Shown: positions 23,298 through 31,799 of the stretch, one piece after another
Position numbering within the stretch: position 1 is the stretch's first letter
Layout of the letters: each line of letters opens with the position of its first letter
Position numbers and translations under genes: made by a program
DNA from: JAPPFW01 sp965231815
GTDB lineage: Bacteria > Actinomycetota > Acidimicrobiia > Spongiisociales > Spongiisociaceae
Direction: 5' to 3'
Assembly (NCBI GenBank): GCA_965231815.1
Contig: OZ246890.1
Span: forward strand, 3,100,001 to 3,164,000
Length of the DNA: 64,000 bases
The notes under the pieces: model-generated
Seen by the model: the letters and a program-made list of their open reading frames with translations, nothing else
What the model was told of the DNA's origin: nothing
Databases searched by the model: none

Positions 23298-24908
23298 TTA
23301 TTCCAGGTTGTCGGCAGGCTTGCGCCGGGCGCGAGCAACCGCGCGCAGTTCACGGGCATGCCGGTAGCCGCGTCGCGAATCTGTCAAACCCGACAGCATT
23401 CGCGACAGTTCCCTGAGACGGTCCTCCTCGTCGAGGGTGTGGACAGCAGCGTTAGGTCCGTCTCTCTCGACGAAGATGTGGGTGTCGGCGTAGGCTGCTA
23501 TCTGTGGTAGATGGCTGACACATAACACTTGACGATCCTCGGCGAGATGAGCCAGTTTGGCGCCCATGGCCAGCGCAGTGGAACCACCCACGCCTGAATC
23601 TATCTCGTCGAACGCGACCAAGCGGGCTCCGCTCGACCCGGACGCAAGCCGCAATGACAGCACCAACCGGCTCAATTCTCCCCCGGAGGCCACCCGTCCT
23701 ACCGGTCCCGGTTCCAGTCGGGAGTCGGACGAAAACAGCATTCCTACGGTGTCGGCCCCGGAAGCGCGAGGAGCGGACTCACCCACTTCTATGCGGACGA
23801 TCGGATCGGAGAAACCCAACTCCCGAAGGTGGGTGATGGTTTCGGCGACGATCAAGGAACAGGCACTGCGGCGAGCCCGGCGCAGCATTGCTCCGGTCTC
23901 CTGCAGCTCGCGGGCCGCGATGGCTCGATCGGTGTCCAGAGTGGCAGCCCGGTCCAGGAGGTCGGTTACCTCGGTGTACCTGGTCAGGGCGCTCTCCCGG
24001 TAGGCATTGATTTCCTCGATTCCCGCTCCGTACTTGCGACGCAGGTCGCCGAGCAGGCCCAGGCGTTCGTTGACCGAGGCAAGGGCGCCGGGGTCCGTAT
24101 CGACGTCCTCCCACGCCTCGCGGGTGGTCGTAGCCGCGTCGGTGAGGGTCACGTCGAGGCCTTCCACCATCTCGCTTAGTTCCGCCAGGGAGGAATCCAG
24201 ATCGCATGCTGTGCGCAGAGCCGCCACCGCCGGCCCCACCCGTTCGCGAGCAGAGTTCAGGTCGCGGCGAGCAGAGCTCAATAACTCCAGTATCTGCTCC
24301 GCGTTTCCCAACCGCTTGGCGACCAGTTCGAGTTCCTCGTCATCGCCGACCTCGAAGCCGGCGCCTTCGATCTCCCGTATCTGGTAGGTGAGCAGGTCCT
24401 GCTCTCTTTCCAACGTTCTGAGGTCGCCACCGAGGCGGGCGCCCGCTTCCTCGAGCTCCCGCGCCTGATTCCAAGCGGAGCGGTAGTCGGAGATCCGACC
24501 GGGCGTTTCGATGCGGCGGTCCAGCAGGCCTCGCAGAGCGTTAGGTCTGGTAAACGAGAGCGGGTCGTGCTGTCCCACGATCTCCACCAGGGCGCCGATC
24601 CGTTCGGTAAGGGTTCGGGCGGGCACCATCCTTCCATCAACGTAGGAGCGGCTGCCGCGTGCGTGGATACGGCGCGACACGATCAACTCGGTCCCGTCGA
24701 CGAGGAACCGTCCCTCGACGGTGGCCTCACCTCCGTGCGGACCGATCATCGTCGATCTAGCGGGGGCGCCGGTGAGAAGCCTCAACGCGCCGAGCAGGAG
24801 GGTCTTGCCGGTTCCGGTCTCACCGCTCACCACCACCATCCCGAGGGATGGTTCCACCCTGGCCTGTTCGATGATTCCCAGGTTGGTTACCACCAACTCG
24901 TCCAGCAT
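23298..24908 (-). CDS. recN: DNA repair protein RecN
   Basis: This 536-residue SMC-like ATPase acts in double-strand break repair. It shows LVVTNLGIIEQARVEPSLGM, Walker A SGETGTGKTLLLGALRLL, IVGQHDPLSFTRP near residue 113, a coiled-coil middle region (about 150-350), the signature RVASGGELSRLVLSLRLA, and Walker B LVAFDEIDSGVGG followed by CVSHLPQIAAYADTH. The ATG at 24908 lies 12 bases after the nadK stop codon and has no obvious ribosome binding site, suggesting coupled translation. The tlyA-nadK-recN order is conserved in Actinomycetota. Confidence 0.96.
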   Translation of the reverse strand: MLDELVVTNLGIIEQARVEPSLGMVVVSGETGTGKTLLLGALRLLTGAPARSTMIGPHGGEATVEGRFLVDGTELIVSRRIHARGSRSYVDGRMVPARTLTERIGALVEIVGQHDPLSFTRPNALRGLLDRRIETPGRISDYRSAWNQARELEEAGARLGGDLRTLEREQDLLTYQIREIEGAGFEVGDDEELELVAKRLGNAEQILELLSSARRDLNSARERVGPAVAALRTACDLDSSLAELSEMVEGLDVTLTDAATTTREAWEDVDTDPGALASVNERLGLLGDLRRKYGAGIEEINAYRESALTRYTEVTDLLDRAATLDTDRAIAARELQETGAMLRRARRSACSLIVAETITHLRELGFSDPIVRIEVGESAPRASGADTVGMLFSSDSRLEPGPVGRVASGGELSRLVLSLRLASGSSGARLVAFDEIDSGVGGSTALAMGAKLAHLAEDRQVLCVSHLPQIAAYADTHIFVERDGPNAAVHTLDEEDRLRELSRMLSGLTDSRRGYRHARELRAVARARRKPADNLE

Positions 24909-24920
24909 CACATCACGACA

Positions 24921-25742
24921 TCACGGGAGGGAGAACTTCTGCTTCACCGTTGCCGGGAAGGATCGGTTGAAGAGGGTGACGAACGATATCCGTCCGGCGC
25001 CCCGCACTTCGATCACGCCGCCCGGCCCTACGGTGCCGAGCTCGAAACCGTCCACTCCGACCCCCACCGCGCGGTCCTCGCCAACCTCGAACCGGAGTTG
25101 TCGCTCGGGAGGCAGCACCAGAGACCGGGAAAAGAGGGAGTGGGGAGCAACCGGAGTCATCACCAGCGTGTCGAGAGCCGGATCTATCAACGGTCCGCCG
25201 GCCGACAGGTTGTAGGCGGTGGAACCGGTGGGTGTGGCGACCACCACCCCATCAGCTCGATAAACGATGAAGGGTTCATCATCTATGGATACAGCCAGCT
25301 GGACGGTTCGCTGGTTCTGAACCTTCTCGATCACCACATCGTTGAGACCCATGACAGGCGGGGCGCCTTCAACCGAAGCGGCCAGCAGCATTCGATCGGA
25401 TGTGTGCCATTCGCCGGATATGAGCTGCCTGACGATCAGCGGTAGATCGTGCGGCGCGCCCTCGGCAAGGTAACCCAGATGGCCGTCGTTTATGCCGAAT
25501 ATGGGCGCCCCACTCCCCCGGCCGATGCGGACCGCTTTCAGGACCGTTCCATCTCCCCCGATTGCGACCACCAGATCGAGCCCCTCGGTCGCTTCGAAAT
25601 GGGTGGCGCCCACCTCCAGTGTGTCGGAGGCGTCGGCCGCCGACACGACATCCACACCGTGTTCACGAGCTTCGGTTACCAGATTACGGGCTAGATCCAT
25701 CGAGTGTGTCCGGCCGATGTGGGGGACTAGAGCGATCTTCAT
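24921..25742 (-). CDS. nadK: NAD kinase
   Basis: This 273-residue enzyme makes NADP from NAD and ATP or polyphosphate. It shows the GGDGT motif in VVAIGGDGTVLKAVR (about residue 63), IFGINDGHLGYLAE, LNDVVIEK and the NAD-binding DGVVVATPTGSTAYNLSAGG. Length and motif order are typical. It overlaps the end of tlyA by four bases and precedes recN by 12. Confidence 0.97.
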   Translation of the reverse strand: MKIALVPHIGRTHSMDLARNLVTEAREHGVDVVSAADASDTLEVGATHFEATEGLDLVVAIGGDGTVLKAVRIGRGSGAPIFGINDGHLGYLAEGAPHDLPLIVRQLISGEWHTSDRMLLAASVEGAPPVMGLNDVVIEKVQNQRTVQLAVSIDDEPFIVYRADGVVVATPTGSTAYNLSAGGPLIDPALDTLVMTPVAPHSLFSRSLVLPPERQLRFEVGEDRAVGVGVDGFELGTVGPGGVIEVRGAGRISFVTLFNRSFPATVKQKFSLP

Positions 25743-26512
25743 CCGGCCGCCTCTTCTACCTGCGCCACATTGATCGTGGGCTGCCCGTGGCGGAACAGAC
25801 CGAGGACCTCTCGGTTACCTTTGGCGCCCAGAAGAGGCGAAGGAATCACGCCCAACGCGCCGAGACCCATCCCCGCCAGGCGGGTGAGGGTGTCTGAGAC
25901 CGCTGCCGTGCGGATCCGTGGATCCCTCACCACGCCGCGACGGTCCACAGAACCTCGCCTTGCCTCGAACTGGGGCTTGATGAGCAGGATGTAGTCGGTG
26001 TCACTATTCCCGAGTCCTACCAGAATCGGGGCGATGGTGCACAATGAGATAAAGGATACGTCCACTACCACCAGCCCGAACGGTGCTCCCAGCCCGACCG
26101 GGTCGGCATGGCGGATATTGGTCCGTTCAACGACGGTGACCCGGGGGTCATTGCGCAGGGTGAGATGTAGCTGGCCGTAGCCGACGTCTACGGCCACCAC
26201 ACCTGAGGCGCCGTGATCAAGCAGGCAGTGGGTGAAACCTCCCGTGGAGGCGCCAACGTCGATGGCTCTCCGCCCCGCGACGGTGACGCCGAACTTGCGG
26301 AGCGCCGCTTCAAGCTTCAGGCCGCCCCGACTGACGTAACGTGGTCGGGTTGTCACGATCTTGACGGCGGTGGAGGAATCAACCAGGGTGGCGGGCTTGG
26401 GCTCAGGGGTTCCGGTAACCACCACCTGGCCCTCCCGGATTGCGTGAGCGGCCGCGGTTCGAGATACGGCGAGTCTCCGACGGACCAGTTCGACGTCCAG
26501 GCGGCGTCTCAT
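25739..26512 (-). CDS. tlyA: TlyA-family rRNA 2'-O-methyltransferase
   Basis: This 257-residue protein has an N-terminal S4 RNA-binding domain (about residues 1-60, ELVRRRLAVSRTAAAHAIRE). A Rossmann methyltransferase domain follows, with AIDVGASTGGFTHCLLDHGA (S-adenosylmethionine loop) and LVVVDVSFISL. Mycobacterial TlyA methylates cytidines in 16S and 23S rRNA and confers capreomycin sensitivity; related proteins are often annotated as haemolysins. The linker RPRYVSRGGLKL replaces the Arg-X-Trp-Val tetrapeptide of the mycobacterial protein with a related but not identical sequence. It overlaps the small gene upstream by four bases and nadK downstream by four. Confidence 0.93.
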   Translation of the reverse strand: MRRRLDVELVRRRLAVSRTAAAHAIREGQVVVTGTPEPKPATLVDSSTAVKIVTTRPRYVSRGGLKLEAALRKFGVTVAGRRAIDVGASTGGFTHCLLDHGASGVVAVDVGYGQLHLTLRNDPRVTVVERTNIRHADPVGLGAPFGLVVVDVSFISLCTIAPILVGLGNSDTDYILLIKPQFEARRGSVDRRGVVRDPRIRTAAVSDTLTRLAGMGLGALGVIPSPLLGAKGNREVLGLFRHGQPTINVAQVEEAAG

Positions 26513-26745
26513 GAGTCTGGCACAGAGATTTCTTCGGAGTCACTGATGAACGATTCCAGGACCGCTCGAGCCTCCGGTGCGCTACGGTGTTCGAGTCGGG
26601 CGGACAGTAACTCCGCGAGCGCTTCAGCCGGGCTAGCCAGGTGCATCGGGTCGACCCGGGTCATGGCGTCCACATATCTATCCAGTCCGTCTTCGGTTGT
26701 GAAGGTGTCATCCGAGGAGGCGGAGGTGTGGCGATCTTCTGTCAT
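26509..26745 (-). CDS. Small acidic protein upstream of tlyA
   Basis: This 78-residue soluble protein is rich in acidic and small residues. It begins MTEDRHTSASSDD and contains a helical stretch ASPAEALAELLSARLEHRSA. A small gene of unknown function stands at the same place in mycobacteria (Rv1693), though I cannot establish homology. The ATG at 26745 was chosen for a GGATG just upstream; an in-frame ATG at 26754 is also possible. It overlaps tlyA by four bases, which supports expression. Confidence 0.65.
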   Translation of the reverse strand: MTEDRHTSASSDDTFTTEDGLDRYVDAMTRVDPMHLASPAEALAELLSARLEHRSAPEARAVLESFISDSEEISVPDS

Positions 26746-26911
26746 CACATCCATTATCGCGCTTCGGCGCCGGCAGGTGGCGACTCCGCAGGAACCGGGC
26801 ATCAGGCCGACCGTTCCTGAAGTCACTGTTGCTGACCGGCTGCCGTATGATTCTTTGATGTGAGCCCCGATCCGTCGGCGCGGAGACGCGACGAATCGCC
26901 GAAAGGAATGC

Positions 26912-27664
26912 ATGATCCCGATCAGAGACATCAACCCGTCTCTTAGGAGGCCGGTCGTAACCTTCCTGCTGGTGGCGGCATCGCTCGCGGTGTACTTCGT
27001 TGTGCAGCCGGCTGAACCGGAAGAGGAACTCGAGTTCTTGTACCGCCAAGCGGCTATCGCCTGCGAGGTGGCCACCGGTGAAGGGTTATCGGCAACCGAA
27101 ATCACCACGCAAGTCTGCACGGACGGCGAGGAAGCCCCGCTCTTTCCCGACAAGGCTCTGGTCCTCAGCGTGATCGTTTCGATGTTTCTGCACGGTGGGA
27201 TTGCCCACCTGCTCGGCAACATGTGGAGTCTCTACCTGTTCGGCAACAACGTGGAGGACGCCTTCGGGCGCTTGGGATATCTTATTCTGTACCTGGCCTC
27301 GGGTGTTGTGGCGACCCTCGGTTTCGTTGTGTTGAATCCGGACACCACCGTTCCTCTGGTAGGGGCGTCGGGGGCCATTGCCGGAATAATGGGCGCCTAT
27401 CTGGTGCTGTTTCCGCACGCCCGGGTGGTGAGTGTGTTCCCGCTGCTTTTCTTCATTCCCTTTACGGTCCCGGCCGGATGGTTCCTGTTGCTGTGGTTCG
27501 TAGGACAGTTCGCCTTCACGGCTTTCGAGACGGGAGTTGCCTGGGAGGCCCATGTAGTGGGGTTCCTGTTCGGGATGTTTGTCACCCTGGTGGGGAGGCG
27601 TCCCCTCTTGCGACGGCTGGCGAAGCTCGAAAAACGACGACTAGCCCGCCTCGGGTACGTTTGA
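26912..27664 (+). CDS. Rhomboid-family intramembrane serine protease
   Basis: This 250-residue membrane protein has six or so hydrophobic helices. The catalytic serine lies in LVGASGAIAGIMGAYLVLFP (GxSG motif) and the catalytic histidine in AWEAHVVGFLFG. FLHGGIAHLLGNMWSLYLFG in the second helix supplies the conserved HxxxN oxyanion residues. An extra-cytoplasmic loop of about 50 residues after helix 1 (AEPEEELEFLYRQA onward) is typical. AAAGGA lies four bases before the ATG. It is divergent from the tlyA operon. Substrates are unknown. Confidence 0.92.
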   Translation: MIPIRDINPSLRRPVVTFLLVAASLAVYFVVQPAEPEEELEFLYRQAAIACEVATGEGLSATEITTQVCTDGEEAPLFPDKALVLSVIVSMFLHGGIAHLLGNMWSLYLFGNNVEDAFGRLGYLILYLASGVVATLGFVVLNPDTTVPLVGASGAIAGIMGAYLVLFPHARVVSVFPLLFFIPFTVPAGWFLLLWFVGQFAFTAFETGVAWEAHVVGFLFGMFVTLVGRRPLLRRLAKLEKRRLARLGYV

Positions 27665-27694
27665 GGGTCCGAAGGCGTCGATTAGCGAGGCTTG

Positions 27695-27899
27695 AACCCC
27701 GATTATTCATGGATGGGGGTTTGGGCGATAAGTGGAGAAGACCATATTCGCACTCGGACCAGGAAATACAGCTATCGGCGTTTCTGTCCCGGCCCGGTGT
27801 AGAGATTCACCTGCCGGGTGAACGGTGGGTCCATCCCAATACTCGGGTGGGACTGGCGTTACATACCTCGGTGTGCGGGAAACCTGAATAATCAGGGTT
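27695..27899 (+). repeat. Family-1 inverted-repeat element, full copy
   Basis: This 205-base element has terminal repeats AACCCCGATTATTCATGG on the left and CCTGAATAATCAGGGTT on the right. It lies 31 bases after the rhomboid stop codon. Flanks are GA and TG rather than the TA pair seen at other copies. Confidence 0.85.
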
Positions 27900-27942
27900 G
27901 AATGTAATGCTTGTCGATTTCGGATTCCTGCGTCTCTGTCAA

Positions 27943-28326
27943 CTATCCACGGAGGACGATCACCGAACACTCCGGTCCCGGTGCGGCGGCCATACGTGCG
28001 TCTGCGGTCATTAGGGAACAATCCAAAGCTTCGGCCAGAGCGACGTAACAGGCGTCGTAGGCCGAAAGGTTGTTCCGCAAAGACCAAACCCGCGCAGAAA
28101 GCAGTACCATGGGGAAGCGCCGCACCTCGAGTTGGGTCCACCGCTCGATACATCGTTCGGCCGCTTTTTTGCTCAACGATCCTCGGACAACGAGCTTACG
28201 CATCGTTTGGAGTACCTCTGCATCTACCAGGTGGGGTGCCGCCAGCCGTTCCGCGCATAAGCGGCCGCGGGCCTTGCCCTTGTCCAGCAGCCCCAGCACC
28301 GCTGCCGAAGCGTCAACGACGATCAA
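27943..28326 (-). CDS. vapC: PIN-domain toxin, VapC family
   Basis: This 127-residue PIN nuclease has the conserved acidic residues: Asp5 in MIVVDASAAV, Glu in VDAEVLQTMRKL, Asp in SAYDACYVALAEAL and Asp in LMTADARMA. VapC toxins cleave tRNA or rRNA and are neutralised by the co-encoded VapB. The ATG overlaps the vapB stop codon (ATGA). The C-terminus (ECSVIVLRG) is of normal length, so the toxin appears intact. Confidence 0.93.
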   Translation of the reverse strand: MIVVDASAAVLGLLDKGKARGRLCAERLAAPHLVDAEVLQTMRKLVVRGSLSKKAAERCIERWTQLEVRRFPMVLLSARVWSLRNNLSAYDACYVALAEALDCSLMTADARMAAAPGPECSVIVLRG

Positions 28327-28544
28327 GACCCTCGGCGACCTTCGTCCAAAGCAGCCAACACTTCTTCTGCTCCGATATCGAGGTTAGGGAGGGTACCTAG
28401 CAAGCCTGGGTTGAGTGCCCGGCGTGTCGACTCCGTCAACTCCCGTACGGCCATTGATGAGACCGAAATGTTTTCCCTCTCCGCGAGCGCCTTCAGACGG
28501 TCGACCACATCGTCGGGAACGTTTCGCAGGTACAGCGTTCTCAT
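28323..28544 (-). CDS. vapB: VapB-type ribbon-helix-helix antitoxin
   Basis: This 73-residue protein begins MRTLYLRNVPDDVVDRLKAL, an Arc/FitA-like ribbon-helix-helix, followed by NISVSSMAVRELTES. Its acidic C-terminus should bind and inhibit VapC. The ATG at 28544 starts the DNA-binding strand at the usual place; an upstream in-frame start at 28562 would add six residues. A palindrome immediately upstream is a candidate operator. Confidence 0.9.
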   Translation of the reverse strand: MRTLYLRNVPDDVVDRLKALAERENISVSSMAVRELTESTRRALNPGLLGTLPNLDIGAEEVLAALDEGRRGS

Positions 28545-28556
28545 GTTGCAGTAAGA

Positions 28557-28569
28557 TAGCACAATGCTA
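28557..28569. promoter_or_regulatory. Candidate VapBC operator palindrome
   Basis: TAGCACAATGCTA is a perfect 5+3+5 palindrome, 13 bases before the vapB start and overlapping a -10-like TATCTT on the minus strand. A half-site ATGCTAG recurs at about 28586. RHH antitoxins typically bind such sites to repress their own operon. Confidence 0.45.
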
Positions 28570-28683
28570 GAAAAAAACCGGTGTCATGCTAGCGCCTTAA
28601 CCTCTCCCATACTCTCGTAGCACTCTTTCGAAGTCCTTTAGCGCTGTGAACTCCGCCGTACAGTCGGGCCCGCGAGTCGGGTT

Positions 28684-30048
28684 TCAAACCCGAGCCCGGA
28701 CGGGGAGGCGTTGGATGATCCGGTCGAGCAGCCTGGCGGTCAGCCCCAGGGAGCCGACCCCGATTCGCTCGTCGTTGCCGTGGAACATCCCCAAGAAGTC
28801 GCTGAACGGAACCCGATCATCGAAAAGGCCGACTCCGTAGGCCGGTATCCCTCTGGCCCGAAAGAATCGAGCATCGGTGGTGGCCGGAGTCATGGCCGGT
28901 ACGATCCTTCGGCTTCCGGTGAGGGATTCGTATGCGTCCCCGATTGCTTCCCAGAGGGGTCCCTCGGCCGACGACGCGTTAGCCGGTTGGTGGATGAGAT
29001 CTTCCATTTCAAGATCCTCGTACAGGGGCCCCAACACCTTGCGTAGGTGATCGTCGACGACTTGTTGGGTTTGGTCGGGTAGAACCCGCATGTCCAGGGA
29101 GGTGTCCGCCTGGTCGGCGACGGTGTTGGCTTTGGTTCCCCCGCTGACCAGATTGGGACTGATGGTCAGGTGGGTGCAGGCGTGTACCCAGCGCGCCAAG
29201 GCCGGATCACTCTCCGCCATACGTTCGATCTCGCTGCTGATCCGGTCGGGATCCAAGAGAGCGGATACTCGATCGCTGTCCCAGCCGATCCCTTCCGCGA
29301 AGGCGCGCCACTCGGGAGTTATCTCCACCGGGCTGCCGGTACGGGTAATGGCGACGATAGCTTCCGCCACCTTTACCACCGCGTTCTCGGTCCGGTAGGG
29401 CTGGCTGCCGTGGGACGGGATTCCCTTCCCTCTCAGGATCTTCCAGCAGGGCCCCTTCTCCGCTACCTTGACCGGGTGTACCGGGGTCTCACCCGGCGCC
29501 CGGACACTCGGGTACGCGATCTCGGTCAGAACGTAGTCGCATTCAACGAGTTCGGGCCGGTTATTGATCAGCCAGTCGGCGCCCAGGGCGCCCCCTTGTT
29601 CCTCGTCTGCGACCGCTAGGTAAACCAGGTCTCCCGCAGGCGGGCGACGTTGCCCGGCCAAGTAGGGCTTGAAGGTGACCGCCATAGCCGCCGTCAGGTT
29701 CAGCATGTCCACCGCACCTCTCCCCCAGACCATTCCGTCGATGACCTCACCACCGAACGGGTCGACGGTCCAACCTGATGCGGTTACCGGCACCACGTCG
29801 AGATGTCCCATCATCAGAAGGGCAGGGGCCTGCGGTTCCGTGCCGGGGACTCGGTACACGACGCTCTGGCGGGAAGGCGCCGGTTCCACGATCACGCCGC
29901 TTTCCCCGAAGTATGCCTCGAGTGTGGATACCGAGCGTTCTTCATGTCCTGAAGCGGGGGAACCGTCGTTAACGCAGCGATTCCTTATCAATGCTTGGAG
30001 AAGTTCCAAGACTTCGCCTCCGACTCCGGTGGTGGGATCGCCGCTCAT
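28684..30048 (-). CDS. M20-family metallopeptidase (dipeptidase-like)
   Basis: This 454-residue zinc hydrolase shows MMGHLDVVPVTASGW (His, Asp), GRGAVDMLNLTAAM (bridging Asp), AVADEEQGGALGADWL (Glu-Glu) and a C-terminal GMFHGNDERI carrying the last histidine. The central dimerisation domain includes SHGSQPYRTENAVV and LDMRVLPDQT. It belongs to the longer M20 group annotated as carboxypeptidases or acylases, and is only distantly similar to the M20 protein at 20400. It ends a GNAT-NUDIX-M20 operon with four-base overlaps. The substrate is unknown. Confidence 0.85.
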   Translation of the reverse strand: MSGDPTTGVGGEVLELLQALIRNRCVNDGSPASGHEERSVSTLEAYFGESGVIVEPAPSRQSVVYRVPGTEPQAPALLMMGHLDVVPVTASGWTVDPFGGEVIDGMVWGRGAVDMLNLTAAMAVTFKPYLAGQRRPPAGDLVYLAVADEEQGGALGADWLINNRPELVECDYVLTEIAYPSVRAPGETPVHPVKVAEKGPCWKILRGKGIPSHGSQPYRTENAVVKVAEAIVAITRTGSPVEITPEWRAFAEGIGWDSDRVSALLDPDRISSEIERMAESDPALARWVHACTHLTISPNLVSGGTKANTVADQADTSLDMRVLPDQTQQVVDDHLRKVLGPLYEDLEMEDLIHQPANASSAEGPLWEAIGDAYESLTGSRRIVPAMTPATTDARFFRARGIPAYGVGLFDDRVPFSDFLGMFHGNDERIGVGSLGLTARLLDRIIQRLPVRARV

Positions 30049-30452
30049 ATTCCCAGGGTGTCCAGCAAGTCGTACATCGTCGGGGTGACCTCGATCGAGC
30101 GCAACTCCTCCAGCGGTACGAAGGCGGCGGCGGCGGCATCGTCGCCGGCCGCCAGTTCACCGCCCGTAACCCGTCCGGCGAAGTCGATCAGCACGATGTG
30201 GTGCTCAGGCGGGTCACCCTCTCCCAGAGTTTCCCCGATCCAGATGACGCGTCCGAGCGCGACGTCAAGGCCGGTTTCCTCCTTGATCTCCCGGATAGCC
30301 GCGTCCTCCAGCCGCTCACCGTAACGGACTTTTCCTCCCGGTACTGCCCACGCGCCCGCTCGGGGACCGGACCCTCGCTCGACCAAGAGCATCCTCCCAC
30401 GGTCCATAACCACCACCCCCACCCCCACCAGCGGCCACCGAGCCCCGGTCAT
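30045..30452 (-). CDS. NUDIX hydrolase
   Basis: This 135-residue protein has a complete Nudix box, spanning GGKVRYGERLEDAAIREIKE and continuing ETGLD (about residues 39-61), which matches GX5EX7REUXEEXGU. Strand WAVPGGKVRYGE and the preceding RGSGPRAG loop are typical of ADP-ribose, MutT-like or nucleotide-sugar pyrophosphatases. The substrate cannot be inferred. It overlaps the genes on both sides by four bases. Confidence 0.93.
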   Translation of the reverse strand: MTGARWPLVGVGVVVMDRGRMLLVERGSGPRAGAWAVPGGKVRYGERLEDAAIREIKEETGLDVALGRVIWIGETLGEGDPPEHHIVLIDFAGRVTGGELAAGDDAAAAAFVPLEELRSIEVTPTMYDLLDTLGI

Positions 30453-30979
30453 GGCGTTTGTATTTGCCGGTAAGTCTCGCTGATGCGCCTGCCTCCATCC
30501 GGCCGGTCGTTGTGGTGCATTATTATCGATCGGGCCGAGAATCCGCCTGCTTCGAAGAAGTTTTTGGCGAGTCGGTGCCCGGGTAGGACGTGAGCATCGA
30601 AGAGATGGTGGCCGAGGCGGCGGAAGTCTTCCATCAAGGCGTCACGCATCATCTCTCCTACCCCCACGCTCCGCGCCGCTTCCTCAACGAAGACGAGTCG
30701 GATCGACGCAACATTTGTGTCGCCCTCGTGCGCGAGGAGTTTCTCGCTACGTCCGTAGATAAACCCGAACGGGTAGCCGTCCACCTCCCCCAGATAGAGT
30801 CGAGCAGAAGGGTCGCGCAAGAGGGTGAGCATGGACCGCTCCACCGGTTCGTCAAGACCGTCCGCCCGTGGCCACATCGGGTGAATGGCCACCATCTCAG
30901 CCTCTAGCTTGCGGTAAAGGTCGACCAGCACGCCCACATCAGCGACCGTGCCGCGCCGGGTCGATACCAAACTGCCCAT
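30449..30979 (-). CDS. GNAT-family acetyltransferase
   Basis: This 176-residue protein has a GNAT fold. The acetyl-CoA loop is in ASIRLVFVEEAARSVGVGEM (an R/Q-x-x-G-x-G/A-like segment), followed by MRDALMEDFRRLGHHLFDAH and the C-terminal FFEAGGFSARSIIMH. The N-terminus (VSTRRGTVADVGVLVDLYRK) is the usual first strand and helix. It probably acetylates a small molecule or protein N-terminus. It is first in the GNAT-NUDIX-M20 operon; no ribosome binding site is clear before its ATG. Confidence 0.85.
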   Translation of the reverse strand: MGSLVSTRRGTVADVGVLVDLYRKLEAEMVAIHPMWPRADGLDEPVERSMLTLLRDPSARLYLGEVDGYPFGFIYGRSEKLLAHEGDTNVASIRLVFVEEAARSVGVGEMMRDALMEDFRRLGHHLFDAHVLPGHRLAKNFFEAGGFSARSIIMHHNDRPDGGRRISETYRQIQTP

Positions 30980-31106
30980 AGTGTAAGAGGCTAGCGCGCT
31001 ACCCTCTTCGAACTTCCGGTTCGCTGGGAGGTAGGAGGGAACCTGCTCAACGGATCCTCTTCAATCAGGTCGGCGGCGCCGACGGAGAACGGTCCGCTCT
31101 ACGTCT

Positions 31107-31313
31107 AACCCCGATTATTCATGGAATGGAGGTTTGGGGGATGAGTTGAGTAGACCATATTTGCGTCCTGACCAGGCAATAAAGCTATCGGAGTTCCCAA
31201 TCCTGGTCCGGTGTAGAGATTCACCTGTCCGGCGAACGGTGGGTTTCTCCCAAATCTCGGGTGGAACTGGCGTTCTATCCCTCGGTGTGTGGGAAACCTG
31301 AATAATCAGGGTT
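31107..31313 (+). repeat. Family-1 inverted-repeat element, full copy flanked by TA
   Basis: This 207-base copy has intact terminal repeats. With the outermost bases read as target, TA precedes ACCCCGATTATTCA and follows TGAATAATCAGGGT. The right end is two bases from the stop codon of the DUF4193 gene, so it could supply that gene's transcript end. Confidence 0.85.
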
Positions 31314-31315
31314 AA

Positions 31316-31672
31316 TCAGGCACAGTCCGCGCAGAGCACGTTGACGGGATCCACCAACTGCACTTTCTTGAGAAGAAGGAAGCAGGAGTTGCATACAAAC
31401 TCATCCTCGCGCCGACTCGTCTTGCCCATGTCGAGGGCCATTTCGTCCCGGCGCAGCGCCTTTATTTCCGAAGCCTCATCGACCAGGATGGTTGCCGACT
31501 CGTTCGTTTCCACCACTTCGAGTTCTTCAGCTTCGAGAGCATCGAGCCTGACAGTCCCATCGGTTCCCGTCTCCCCGTCCTCGTCGTCGAGTTCTTCGTC
31601 TATCTGGTCCCCGTCGCCCGACTCATCCTCGTACGAATCGTCATCGGACGGAACCCGGTTCCTGTTTTTCAA
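31316..31672 (-). CDS. DUF4193 zinc-ribbon protein
   Basis: This 118-residue protein has a very acidic N-terminal half (for example DQIDEELDDEDGE) and a C-terminal zinc ribbon, DEFVCNSCFLLLKKVQLVD followed by CADCA at the end. It matches the actinobacterial DUF4193 family (Rv2699c-like), whose role is unknown. I chose a TTG at 31672 because AAGGGGAG lies four bases upstream and a TATACT hexamer (complement of 31698-31703) would place transcription just ahead of it. The frame continues upstream to 31759 without support. Confidence 0.85.
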   Translation of the reverse strand: MKNRNRVPSDDDSYEDESGDGDQIDEELDDEDGETGTDGTVRLDALEAEELEVVETNESATILVDEASEIKALRRDEMALDMGKTSRREDEFVCNSCFLLLKKVQLVDPVNVLCADCA

Positions 31673-31799
31673 CCCACTCCCCTTGGACGACGGCGAGAGT
31701 ATAGACGCCAAATGGCTCCGGGTGGTGCGGCTACCGGTCCTACCGAACAAGCCGGACACTCGGCGCCGGTTGGGTGCTTACCACCGTCCCGCCGATTGC

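Noticed and set aside
26745..27222. Long minus-strand frame extending the small acidic gene into the rhomboid gene
   Set aside because: The extension is antisense to the rhomboid protease; a sensible start with upstream GGATG exists at 26745.
27223..27891. Alternative-frame plus-strand gene running through the rhomboid gene into the repeat
   Set aside because: It overlaps a clear rhomboid protease in another frame; only its end, inside the repeat element, is of interest and is reported there.
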